This document shows positions 36,382-44,151 of a DNA stretch of 44,151 nucleotides, piece after piece (position 1 is the stretch's first letter; every line of letters starts with the position of its first letter). Below the pieces are notes generated by a model, which saw nothing but the letters and a program-made list of their open reading frames with translations, ran no database searches and was not told where the DNA came from. The stretch lies in contig PBJL01000016.1 in assembly GCA_002721105.1 (NCBI GenBank), forward strand, positions 34,858 through 79,008, written 5' to 3'. The translations under genes and the position numbers were made by a program. This DNA comes from Acidiferrobacteraceae bacterium (lineage in GTDB: Bacteria; Pseudomonadota; Gammaproteobacteria; Arenicellales; UBA868).

Positions 36382-38682
36382 ATGCTAGCAAGTGAAATGA
36401 AAAAGATTTCAAAATTACCTAACGAAATATTTGACGGAATGACAAATCCTTATGTGCCAGGCGAGACGCTACAATATTCTAATCACTTAAAATTACACTC
36501 GAACTACGATACAGAAGTCGATCCAGTAACTTTTGAAGTTATCCGACATGCTCTTTGGAATATAAACGAGGAACATGGAGGAAATATACAACGAATTTCA
36601 GGATCTCCGATTGCGATGTACGCATTGGATCTAAATCCTACGATCATGACCGAAGATGCAGAATTTGTTTATGTCGGCCCTTACATGCAATACATGTCGG
36701 GTGTAGCGGATACACAAGTCAAATGGATTCTTCAATATCGAAGTGATAATCCTGGCATTGCTGATGGTGACATGTTTTTAGCAAATGATCCTTGGGTTGG
36801 TGCGCCACATCAGCAAGATGTGATGCTCATATGTCCAGTCTTTTGGGAAGGAGAATTATTTGCCTGGATAACAAATTGTTTGCATCAATACGACCTTGGC
36901 GGCATAACTCCAGGGAGTTTTTGCCCAGCAGCCGAGTCCGCATTTGATGAAGGTATCAGTTTACCCCCAATTAAGATTATCGAAAACTTAGAAATCCGAA
37001 AAGATGTCGAAGAGGTGTACCTCCGGTCCTCCCGAAAGCCAGAAATGGTGGCCTTAGATTTTCGTGCCCAGATGGTCGGAAATACTGCTGCGCGCGGCAG
37101 AATGTTAGAACTGATTCAGCGGTATGGGCCAACTACCGTCAAGGGAGTGATGAAAAAAATTATTTCAGATAGCGAAAAAAGTTACCTTAAAAAAATGGCA
37201 CGACTCCCTGACGGTGTTTGGAGAGATCGTACTTACGTAGAATGTTGCAGGCCAGGTGATCGAAAAACTTATCGAGTTGTGCTCACCATTACAAAAAAGG
37301 GCAGTCGTCTTATTTTCGAAAACGAAGGAACAGCGCCCCAAGATGGAGCGATGAATGCCACATATTCAGGTTGGCGAGGCTCTCAGATAGTCGCTATTAA
37401 TCAGCTGCTCTGTTGGGATCAAAATTTTGCACCTGGAGGTGCTCTCAGGCATATTGACTTCGATCCGACGTTGGGAACATTTACATGCGCGCGGCATCCT
37501 GCCTCAGTTTCCACGGCGCCGGTGCAAGCCATGGAGATATCTTTATATCCTACATATAACGCTTTATCAAAAATGATCTATAGCGATAAAAAGATGCGAG
37601 ACGATATTATCTGTATCGGCGGAACAAGCCAATGGCCAGCGACAATTTTTAGAGGAATTGATCAGTGGGGTGAAAAATATGGTTATATATTGGTTGATCC
37701 AATCGGAGGAGCTATTGGAGCATTTTCACATGCAGATGGCATCTCAACTGGAGGACAAGCCCGGACACCTATATGCAAAATGCCAAATATTGAACATACA
37801 GAGCAAGATTTCCCTGTGTTATTTCTCTATAGAAAGGAAGTCACTGACTCAGGTGGGGCAGGAAAATTTCGTGGTGGGTTATCTGCTGAAAGTTGTTTTA
37901 TACCGCACAATACCCCCTTGATCACGCAAGATACACTTTCTTCAGGAAATGCTACTCCCACATCCACCGGAATGATGGGCGGGTATCCAGGAACAACCAA
38001 TGAGTATAAATACGTTAAGAATTCGGATATTCAACAGAGGATGGAGTCTAAGAAATTGATTGATGATATCTCAGAAGTGAGTGGAGAATCGGTCGTGCTC
38101 CAGCTTCGTCAAGTCAACTTTGAGCAAACAGTCTCTGATGTTTATTCTGTTGTTTGTAGTGCGGCTGGAGGATTTGGCGACCCTTTAGATAGAGATGTAG
38201 ACCAGATCAAGGATGATATTGAAAATTTCTCTGTTTCAATCAAAGGTGCTCGGGACATATATGGCGCAGTAATTGATGAAGATACTGGAGAACTCGATGA
38301 AATTGCTACGGTAAATCTTAGAACTGAAATACGAACTGACCGATTAAAAGGTCATTCAAAAAAAACCAAAAAAGCAAATGGTGATCTTCTAATGGAAGTC
38401 ACACAAAATATTAATTTGAGAACCGTGGACTCTTCAGCCGTATATTGCTGCTCAAAATGCAATACAGAGATTGGATCATTAGGCGAAAACTATAAAGAGC
38501 ACTGCATCCAAGTTGAGCGTCATGTTTCTGACTCAAATCCATTAATTGGTGAGCCTGATCGTTTTATAGACGATGTACCAAAATTTCGTCAGTTTGTATG
38601 CCCCGGATGCGGCACTTTAATAGAAAACGAAATTGCGATGGAGAATGAGCCATTTCTAATGGATGTACATATAGAGAAGTAA
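36382..38682 (+). CDS. HyuB-family subunit fused to an acetone-carboxylase-gamma-like zinc domain
   Basis: The main 600-odd residues match hydantoinase B/acetone carboxylase alpha (PF02538): YDTEVDPVTFEVIRHAL, GDMFLANDPWVGAPHQQDV and SGGAGKFRGG. The C-terminal 85 residues are an extra domain with two cysteine pairs (CCSKC and CPGC), NYKEH, and FRQFVCPGCGTLIE, which resembles the small gamma subunit of acetone carboxylase, normally a separate protein. GCGAGGA seven bases before the ATG at 36382 supports that start (766 residues); a GTG at 36358 overlaps hyuA but lacks a site. Inference: an ATP-dependent carboxylase or cyclic amidase. Confidence 0.88.
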   Translation: MLASEMKKISKLPNEIFDGMTNPYVPGETLQYSNHLKLHSNYDTEVDPVTFEVIRHALWNINEEHGGNIQRISGSPIAMYALDLNPTIMTEDAEFVYVGPYMQYMSGVADTQVKWILQYRSDNPGIADGDMFLANDPWVGAPHQQDVMLICPVFWEGELFAWITNCLHQYDLGGITPGSFCPAAESAFDEGISLPPIKIIENLEIRKDVEEVYLRSSRKPEMVALDFRAQMVGNTAARGRMLELIQRYGPTTVKGVMKKIISDSEKSYLKKMARLPDGVWRDRTYVECCRPGDRKTYRVVLTITKKGSRLIFENEGTAPQDGAMNATYSGWRGSQIVAINQLLCWDQNFAPGGALRHIDFDPTLGTFTCARHPASVSTAPVQAMEISLYPTYNALSKMIYSDKKMRDDIICIGGTSQWPATIFRGIDQWGEKYGYILVDPIGGAIGAFSHADGISTGGQARTPICKMPNIEHTEQDFPVLFLYRKEVTDSGGAGKFRGGLSAESCFIPHNTPLITQDTLSSGNATPTSTGMMGGYPGTTNEYKYVKNSDIQQRMESKKLIDDISEVSGESVVLQLRQVNFEQTVSDVYSVVCSAAGGFGDPLDRDVDQIKDDIENFSVSIKGARDIYGAVIDEDTGELDEIATVNLRTEIRTDRLKGHSKKTKKANGDLLMEVTQNINLRTVDSSAVYCCSKCNTEIGSLGENYKEHCIQVERHVSDSNPLIGEPDRFIDDVPKFRQFVCPGCGTLIENEIAMENEPFLMDVHIEK

Positions 38683-38813
38683 AGTGAGTGATATCGAAAG
38701 ATGTCAGTTCTATTTTCATAGGAAAATTAAGCCTAATTGCTAAGCATTGCGAGTGTATACATTTGTCACTAAGTCCTAAGTGTAAAGAGCACCCAAGAAT
38801 CTAGGAGAGAATA

Positions 38814-39830
38814 GTGAAAGCGATGATATTAACTGCGCCTCATATAGTGAAGGCGGCTCAAACAGATCCACCTAACAGGCAAGAGAATGAAGTGTTACTA
38901 AAGGTTAGTTATGGTGGAATTTGTGGTACAGACTTAAAAATTTTTGAGGGGCAAATTAAAACTAACTATCCATTGGTCATGGGTCATGAGATAGTAGGGA
39001 GTGTTTTGGAACGACCCAATGGTATGGAAGTAAAACATTCTCGAGTTATTGTGGACCCAGTTCTTTTTTGCGACGATTGTTTCTATTGTAAAAATGGAGC
39101 GACAAATCTTTGTCAGAACGGAGCTTTGTTGGGACGCGATAAGCAAGGTGGTTTCGGAGAATATGTCACAGTCCCATTTACCAATATTTATGGTTTGCCC
39201 GATTCTGTGAATGACCAAGATGCATCACTTATACAAGTATTAACAACTTGTATGCATGCACAGAGACGAGCAAAGATTATCAAAGATGAAGTTGTTGTAA
39301 TTATGGGTATTGGTGTGACTGGGCTTTTACATATGCAGCTTGCAAAGCTAAGCGGCGCGCGTCTAGTGATTTGTGTGACTACTAGTTCTTGGAAACATGA
39401 AATGGCAGAAACCTTAGGCGCCGATGCAGTTTATAGATCAGGAAAAGAAGCTGAAGCAGGTATTAGAAAACTTACGGCTGGACATGGAGCCGATTTGATA
39501 ATTGAATGTACTGGCCAACTTTCTATTTTTTCTGAAGCTCTCAATTTAGCGCGTTTTGGAGGCCGAGTTATGGCGTACGGCATACATACTTCAAATGGAG
39601 GCTCATTCCCTTTTTATCAACTATATTATAAAGAGTTAAATATAATTAATGCGCGTGCTGCGAGGAGCCAGGATTACCCAGAAGCGATTGACTTAGTTAG
39701 AAAAGAGATGATTAAGCTAAGCCCACTTGTAACTCATATTGAGCCTCTATCAGAGTTGCCTCGCGTACTGCAAATGCTTAAGGATAATAAACAAAGACGG
39801 ATGAAAATTATTATCAATAGTAGTTGCTAA
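38814..39830 (+). CDS. Zinc-dependent medium-chain alcohol dehydrogenase
   Basis: The 338-residue MDR protein has the catalytic zinc ligand in GGICGTDLKIFEG, GHEIVG for the catalytic site, the structural zinc cysteines in CDDCFYCKNGATNLC, and a Rossmann motif (GIGVTGLLHMQLAK). It is related to threonine/sorbitol/secondary-alcohol dehydrogenases. The GTG start at 38814 is preceded by AGGAGA. Being next to HyuA and the HyuB-gamma fusion, it could supply a ketone for carboxylation, as the secondary alcohol dehydrogenase does in propanol/acetone pathways; this is speculation. Confidence 0.9.
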   Translation: MKAMILTAPHIVKAAQTDPPNRQENEVLLKVSYGGICGTDLKIFEGQIKTNYPLVMGHEIVGSVLERPNGMEVKHSRVIVDPVLFCDDCFYCKNGATNLCQNGALLGRDKQGGFGEYVTVPFTNIYGLPDSVNDQDASLIQVLTTCMHAQRRAKIIKDEVVVIMGIGVTGLLHMQLAKLSGARLVICVTTSSWKHEMAETLGADAVYRSGKEAEAGIRKLTAGHGADLIIECTGQLSIFSEALNLARFGGRVMAYGIHTSNGGSFPFYQLYYKELNIINARAARSQDYPEAIDLVRKEMIKLSPLVTHIEPLSELPRVLQMLKDNKQRRMKIIINSSC

Positions 39831-39931
39831 TGCCACTGTTATCCACAAGGTCTATTTTTCGTACTCAATTCAATACTAGTGTACTCGAGCGTAGATGAGA
39901 TTCGAAATTAGTAAGCAATTACAGTAAAGTC

Positions 39932-41122
39932 TTGAAAAAATCTAATCGGTGGTTAATTCTTTCTGGAGTATGGTTACTTTATGTAGCTTTTGGTGTGAGC
40001 GCTACTAGTTTAGCACCACTAGTTGCAGTCATTGAGTCTGATCTTGATATTCAGCATTCCGCAATGGGTGTAATTTTAGGGGCATGGCAATTTGTATTTA
40101 TTCTTGCTGCACTCCCTTCCGGAATCCTATTGGATCGATTTGGGAGTCGCAATGTACTCGCGATAGGAGGGTTGCTGATTTCAGTATCTTTGTTGGGGAG
40201 AAGTATCGTCGATAACTACCTTCAGCTTTTACTTTTTGTCAGTGTATTTGGGCTCGGAGGCCCGATTATTTCTACCGGAGCCCCAAAGGTTGTTGCAGAA
40301 TGGTTTGACCGGAGTGAGCGAGGTATAGCGATGGGCATTTATATAACAGGACCGGGTATTGGGGCTATTATTTCATTGACTATGACGAATTCAGTGTTAA
40401 TGCCTTGGTTAGATGGTGATTGGCAGTTAGTACTAAGGTTTTGGGGATGGTTTGCTCTTGCTAGTGCATTAATATGGATTCTAATTGCGAGATCTACAAA
40501 AGACGAGCAAAAAAAAGAGGTGAATTTCTCGAACAACAAAGGTGTAACCTCAGCTCTTTTGCAAATACCATCGGTTCGAATAGTTTTAATAATGGGTATA
40601 GGTGTTTTATTCATTACCCATGGATTAAGTAATTGGTTGCCAGAGCTACTCCGTTTTAATGGATTGCCTATAGATGAGGCAGGGGTATGGGCGGCGATAC
40701 CGGTCGCAGTTTCTATTATCAGCGCGCTGATAATTCCTCGGTTGGCAATACCAAAAAGACGGATTAAGATATTGTTAGTTTTATTTCTTTGCACATGTTT
40801 GGCAACGATTTTTTTAAGGAATGAAATAGGAATCCCATTGACAATAGGCCTTCTACTGGATGGTTTAGGGAGATCTACTATGATGACAGTGCTTATTCTT
40901 ACATTAGTCGAGATCAAAGGGGTTGGTGAAAATCGTGCCGGCACCGCTAGTGGATTATTTTTCACAGCAGCGGAAATTGGTGGTGTCGCCGGCCCGATCA
41001 CACTTGGTATTTTTTATGATTTCACAGGAATGTTTTCAATGAGCTTAAATATTTTAATGAGCGTTGCTTTATTATTGATTGTTTTACTTGGGGTTCTTAA
41101 AAAGCACGAGAAATTACCTTGA
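39932..41122 (+). CDS. MFS transporter
   Basis: The 396-residue protein has about 12 membrane segments in two halves joined by a charged loop (ARSTKDEQKKEVNF), and the MFS motif A after TM2 (GILLDRFGSRN). It resembles the cyanate/NarK-like and OFA-like small anion carriers in length, but the substrate cannot be told. The start appears to be a TTG at 39932 without a strong ribosome binding site. It is the last gene of the accessory block before the tRNA-Glu gene. A long antisense frame inside it is a shadow. Confidence 0.87.
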   Translation: MKKSNRWLILSGVWLLYVAFGVSATSLAPLVAVIESDLDIQHSAMGVILGAWQFVFILAALPSGILLDRFGSRNVLAIGGLLISVSLLGRSIVDNYLQLLLFVSVFGLGGPIISTGAPKVVAEWFDRSERGIAMGIYITGPGIGAIISLTMTNSVLMPWLDGDWQLVLRFWGWFALASALIWILIARSTKDEQKKEVNFSNNKGVTSALLQIPSVRIVLIMGIGVLFITHGLSNWLPELLRFNGLPIDEAGVWAAIPVAVSIISALIIPRLAIPKRRIKILLVLFLCTCLATIFLRNEIGIPLTIGLLLDGLGRSTMMTVLILTLVEIKGVGENRAGTASGLFFTAAEIGGVAGPITLGIFYDFTGMFSMSLNILMSVALLLIVLLGVLKKHEKLP

Positions 41123-41150
41123 ATGTGACGATCGTTGATAGATAATTATA

Positions 41151-41225
41151 TGGCGCTCCCTAGGGGAATCGAACCCCTGTTACCAACGTGAGAGGCTGGC
41201 GTCCTAACCGCTAGACGAAGGGAGC
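41151..41225 (-). tRNA. tRNA-Glu (anticodon CTC)
   Basis: Reading the minus strand from 41225 gives a full cloverleaf: acceptor stem GCTCCCT/AGGGAGC, D-arm with TAGCGGTTAGGA, anticodon stem CCAGC/GTTGG with loop CTCTCAC (anticodon CTC), and T-arm GGGGTTCGATTCCCC. The encoded CCA is at 41153-41151. The 3' end points towards the catabolic block on the left. Confidence 0.95.
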
Positions 41226-41371
41226 TATAACTGGTTCATAATTAATGTAACACAAGCGAGGAGTATCGTATTGTTTTGCTAGTTATTATGGATTCTCACC
41301 TAAAAATGAGAGTTACTTTAAATGAATTTTTCGTATCAAAAATGCCAATAATAGAGGGCCAATAGAAACCA

Positions 41372-41875
41372 ATGGATAATTTGGGATTATCGGCATGGAT
41401 TGGAGTTGGGGCAAATCTGCATAATCCCGACATCCAAGTAAAGCGTGCCATTCAAGGCTTAGACACAATGCCGGACACTAGTGTTAAAAAAGTCTCATCA
41501 TTTTATCAAACCACTCCAATTTCACCAATTCTACAGCCAGATTTTATTAACGCTGTAGTTCGTATTAAAACTACGCTTGAGCCCCACGATTTATTGACTG
41601 AGATGCTAAATCTTGAACACTCTTTAGGACGGGTAAGGAGCGAGGTTCGGAATGAGCCTCGAATAATTGATCTTGATTTATTAATTTATGACCAAGTCGT
41701 AATTTCTTCTGAAGAGCTCACTTTGCCACATCCCCGAATTATAGATAGGTTATTTGTGATGAAGCCATTGATGGAATTGGAGGGTAACATTACTATTCCT
41801 AAATATGGTTCAATTTCGACATTTGCAGCTAGATGTCGTGACCAGAAAGTGTTCAAGCTAGAAGATGGTGAATAA
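41372..41875 (+). CDS. folK: 2-amino-4-hydroxy-6-hydroxymethyldihydropteridine diphosphokinase
   Basis: The 167-residue protein matches HPPK of folate biosynthesis: WIGVGANL at the N-terminus, SSFYQTTPI, DFINAVVRI, the signature EPRIIDLDLLIYD that binds magnesium and pterin, and LPHPRIIDRLFVMKPL. It transfers pyrophosphate from ATP to the pterin substrate. The length is normal. GAGGG lies upstream of the ATG at a rather long distance. The gene stands alone here, without folB, panB or folP beside it. Confidence 0.93.
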   Translation: MDNLGLSAWIGVGANLHNPDIQVKRAIQGLDTMPDTSVKKVSSFYQTTPISPILQPDFINAVVRIKTTLEPHDLLTEMLNLEHSLGRVRSEVRNEPRIIDLDLLIYDQVVISSEELTLPHPRIIDRLFVMKPLMELEGNITIPKYGSISTFAARCRDQKVFKLEDGE

Positions 41876-41973
41876 ATAATTCTAGCGATGGAAATATCTT
41901 TTTAGCGAAGCCAGATCGTTTATAATCATACAATTACGGGTCAACATAATGCACTTCTCGTTTAGTTATTGGA

Positions 41974-42783
41974 ATGAACGAATCAAAATTATCACCTCAT
42001 ACAGATGTGGATAACAAGTCTGATTTTTCAATTTCCGGCGAGCCTTCTAATTTCCTGCCAAAAGATCTATATATTCCGCCGGATGCACTTGAGGTCATAC
42101 TCGAAGTTTTCTCTGGCCCACTAGATCTATTGTTGTACCTTATTCGTAAACAAAATCTCGATATTTTGGATATCCCAATTTCAGATATAACAAAGCAATA
42201 TATGAAGTACATTGAACTTATGCGGCAAATAAAATTTGATCTCGCTGGCGAATACTTAGTTATGGCAGCTACATTAGCTGAAATTAAGTCACGAATGTTA
42301 TTGCCTAAAATTGATGATGATGATGAGGACTCGGAGGATCCAAGAGCCGCTCTCGTACGCAGATTGCAAGAGTATGAGAGGTTCCGTGCAGCGGCTCAAA
42401 ATTTAGATACCAGGCCACGACTTGATCGTGATCTTTACCTTGCTTATGCGCGCGTTTATGATCCAAACAAGAAGAAGCCTGAGACTCAAGTTGAGCTTGC
42501 TGATCTTGTCAAAGCGATGCATCGAGCTATGACACTTTCCGAAAGACGTCGCAGTTTGCAAATTACTAGGGAAGCACTGTCAGTACGCGAGAGAATGACA
42601 CGAATCCTCAGCCAGGTAAAGACTGGCGAATACATAAGGCTAGAAACATTTTTTTCGTCGGATGAAGGTCGAATGGGCCTAGTTGTAAGTTTCATTGCTA
42701 TTCTTGAATTAGTAAGTGACGGAATGCTTAAATTCACTCAAAACGAGAATCTGGCGCCTATTTATGTAAAATTAGCCAAGTGA
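41974..42783 (+). CDS. scpA: Segregation and condensation protein A
   Basis: The 269-residue kleisin has the ScpA pattern: VFSGPLDLLLYLIRKQNLDILDIPISDITKQYM near the N-terminus, the segment EYLVMAATLAEIKSRMLLP, and a C-terminal winged helix (VVSFIAILELVSDGMLKFTQ) that contacts SMC. The first 35 residues are acidic and variable. It overlaps scpB by four bases (ATGG/TGATGG region at 42780), so the two subunits are translationally coupled. Confidence 0.95.
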   Translation: MNESKLSPHTDVDNKSDFSISGEPSNFLPKDLYIPPDALEVILEVFSGPLDLLLYLIRKQNLDILDIPISDITKQYMKYIELMRQIKFDLAGEYLVMAATLAEIKSRMLLPKIDDDDEDSEDPRAALVRRLQEYERFRAAAQNLDTRPRLDRDLYLAYARVYDPNKKKPETQVELADLVKAMHRAMTLSERRRSLQITREALSVRERMTRILSQVKTGEYIRLETFFSSDEGRMGLVVSFIAILELVSDGMLKFTQNENLAPIYVKLAK

Positions 42784-43448
42784 TGGATAAATCCAATAAA
42801 GAATTATGTAATGTCATAGAGGCAGCGCTATTCTCAGCCGAGATGCCACTTTCCCCTAAGCAGTTAAAACTTCTTTTCCCAAAATCCAATCGACCATCTA
42901 ATGATGCAATTATGGATGGAATACATAAGTTAATTGAAGAATATAAAAATAGGGGAGTCGAATTAACTAAAACCGGGGATGGTTATCGCTTCCAGACGCG
43001 AGCTAGTTATGCCGAATGGCTTCGAAGATTACATGACTTTCGACCCCCTCGCTATTCGCGAGCTATGCTAGAGACATTGGCTATAATTGCCTACAGACAG
43101 CCAGTCACTCGAGGAGATATTGAAGACATTCGAGGAGTTACAGTCACAACCGATATTATGCGCGTTTTGTTAGAGCGAGAATGGATCCGACAAGATGGCG
43201 TACGATCAGTTCCGGGGCATCCAGCACTCTATGTTACGACTCCTAGTTTCTTGAGCTATTTTGGTCTGAGTTCTTTAGAGAATTTGCCAACATTAGACGA
43301 CCCGAGAGCGATAGTGGAGATTGCAAATGATTTACAGAGCAATTTAACCCTAAATAGGAATAAGCTATTAGATCTTGATAATGCTGGACTCGTTGAATCC
43401 ACAGACCAAATTTCCAGTGGATTATCGGAAGAACCCCAGGATTACTAG
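42780..43448 (+). CDS. scpB: Segregation and condensation protein B
   Basis: The 222-residue protein has two winged-helix domains as in ScpB: ALFSAEMPLSPKQLKLLFP at the N-terminus, and the strongly conserved RYSRAMLETLAIIAYRQPVTRGDIEDIRGV in the second. It ends with a short acidic tail. ScpB binds ScpA and SMC in chromosome condensation. rluB follows after 27 bases, the usual gammaproteobacterial neighbour. Confidence 0.95.
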   Translation: MMDKSNKELCNVIEAALFSAEMPLSPKQLKLLFPKSNRPSNDAIMDGIHKLIEEYKNRGVELTKTGDGYRFQTRASYAEWLRRLHDFRPPRYSRAMLETLAIIAYRQPVTRGDIEDIRGVTVTTDIMRVLLEREWIRQDGVRSVPGHPALYVTTPSFLSYFGLSSLENLPTLDDPRAIVEIANDLQSNLTLNRNKLLDLDNAGLVESTDQISSGLSEEPQDY

Positions 43449-43475
43449 GTCTTTCGAACGTGAATTATTGAGATA

Positions 43476-44151
43476 TTGGCCGAACGTTTACAAAAATACC
43501 TTGCTCGCTTAGGTGTTGGTTCTCGTCGCGAGGTGGAATCATGGATTAGAGAGGGCCATGTTTTCGTAAATGGAGAAGTGGCAATACTCGGGTGTCAAGT
43601 TGATCATGATAGCAAAATAGTCGTCAACGGCAAGATCATAGATCAATTGCCTAATCATGCAAGATATCCTCGTGTCTTGATGTATCATAAACCGCAATCA
43701 GAAATTTGCACCAGAGTGGATCCAGCTGGTCGGCCCACCGTTTTTCAGAACCTACCTCATTTGGTTGATTCCCGGTGGGTATCAGTGGGGCGCCTCGATG
43801 TTAATTCAGAAGGATTACTATTGTTTACTACTGATGGCGATCTTGCAAATAAGATGATGCATCCTAAGTATGGACTTGAGAGACAGTACCTATGTCGAAT
43901 ATATGGCAAAGTATCAAAACAAAATATTGAGCAACTAAAATCTGGGATAATCTTAGACAACAAAAAGTGCAGTTTCAAAATAGTCCGTTTTCATAGCGGA
44001 GTAAGTAAGAATCAATGGTATGACGTTGTCCTGGGTGAAGGGCGATATCGGGAAGTTCGACGGTTGTGGGCAGCTGTTGGTTGCACTGTAAGTCGTCTAA
44101 TCCGGATTCGCTATGGATCAATCAAACTCCCAAAGAATCTGAAAGTTGGAA
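43476..44151 (+). CDS. rluB: 23S rRNA pseudouridine synthase RluB, 5' part (cut by window end)
   Basis: The open frame runs off the right edge with 225 codons visible. It starts with an S4 RNA-binding domain (LQKYLARLGVGSRREVESWI) and continues into the RsuA-type pseudouridine synthase domain with the catalytic aspartate in GRLDVNSEGLLLFTTDG and the later GRYREVRRLWAAVGC. The likely start is a TTG at 43476; the preceding in-frame stop is at 43461-43463 and no ATG fits between. Adjacency to scpB supports rluB over its paralogues. Confidence 0.92.
   Translation, partial: MAERLQKYLARLGVGSRREVESWIREGHVFVNGEVAILGCQVDHDSKIVVNGKIIDQLPNHARYPRVLMYHKPQSEICTRVDPAGRPTVFQNLPHLVDSRWVSVGRLDVNSEGLLLFTTDGDLANKMMHPKYGLERQYLCRIYGKVSKQNIEQLKSGIILDNKKCSFKIVRFHSGVSKNQWYDVVLGEGRYREVRRLWAAVGCTVSRLIRIRYGSIKLPKNLKVG

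Noticed and set aside
15390..38682. Creatinine/N-methylhydantoin pathway (isochorismatase amidase, DMGDH-like enzyme, HyuAB)
   Set aside because: Three enzyme families match, but no creatinine deaminase is present, the genes are in different operons, and the HyuB tail points to the carboxylase subgroup. Kept only as an alternative.
40339..41001. Long minus-strand frame of 220 codons inside the MFS transporter gene
   Set aside because: It is antisense to a clear MFS gene, lacks a ribosome binding site and a recognisable domain; it is a by-product of the codon pattern.
1..44151. CRISPR arrays, insertion sequences, prophage genes, rRNA
   Set aside because: Reading through the window showed no spaced short repeats, transposase or integrase genes, phage proteins or rRNA.

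Overview
The window (about 44 kb, roughly 42-44 % GC by eye) is bacterial. It looks like an uncultivated, probably marine, gammaproteobacterium. That placement is an inference from the right-hand core block (tRNA-Glu, folK, scpA, scpB, rluB), the AT-leaning composition and the many transport and catabolic genes; no rRNA or marker here fixes the taxonomy.

Layout. (A) 194-22133, plus strand: an unbroken run of 18 catabolic and transport genes. They are a cyclase-family hydrolase, a CoxG-like protein, a four-gene molybdenum hydroxylase set with two different large subunits (FAD, Mo-L1, 2Fe-2S, Mo-L2, joined by ATGA overlaps), a VOC protein, a flavin aromatic hydroxylase, a BMP-type ABC importer (ATPase, two permeases, binding protein) with an ACMSD-like amidohydrolase inserted, an isochorismatase-fold amidase, a triple-RidA fusion, a CocE/NonD hydrolase and a two-subunit NicAB/IorAB-like molybdenum hydroxylase. 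(B) 22228-29788, minus strand: livJ-livF-livH-livM-livG, an Old Yellow Enzyme-family oxidoreductase and a second triple-RidA fusion. (C) 30174-41122, plus strand: class III aminotransferase, a dimethylglycine/sarcosine-dehydrogenase-like gene split by a one-base frameshift, HyuA, HyuB fused to an acetone-carboxylase-gamma-like zinc domain, a zinc alcohol dehydrogenase and an MFS transporter. (D) 41151-44151: tRNA-Glu(CTC) on minus, then folK, scpA, scpB and the 5' part of rluB.

How it may work together (inference). The importers bring in a nitrogen-containing, probably N-heterocyclic and perhaps N-methylated compound. The molybdenum hydroxylases and the flavin monooxygenase oxidise the ring. 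The cyclase-family hydrolase, VOC protein, amidohydrolase, isochorismatase-type amidase and CocE hydrolase could open and trim it. The RidA proteins would handle enamine/imine intermediates, and the GcvT-type demethylase and the aminotransferase would recover C1 units and nitrogen. The substrate cannot be named from sequence; hydroxypyridine/nicotinate-like and (methyl)purine-like routes both fit parts of the set.

Most unusual items: two RidA pseudo-trimers encoded as single chains, one with three conserved active-site arginines at exact 141-residue spacing and one keeping only a single arginine; the twin-large-subunit Mo hydroxylase operon; the HyuB-AcxC-like fusion; the clean single-base frameshift in the demethylase gene; and the position of the whole catabolic block on the 3' side of a tRNA-Glu gene. 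No complete transcription-factor gene is visible in the 41 kb of accessory genes.
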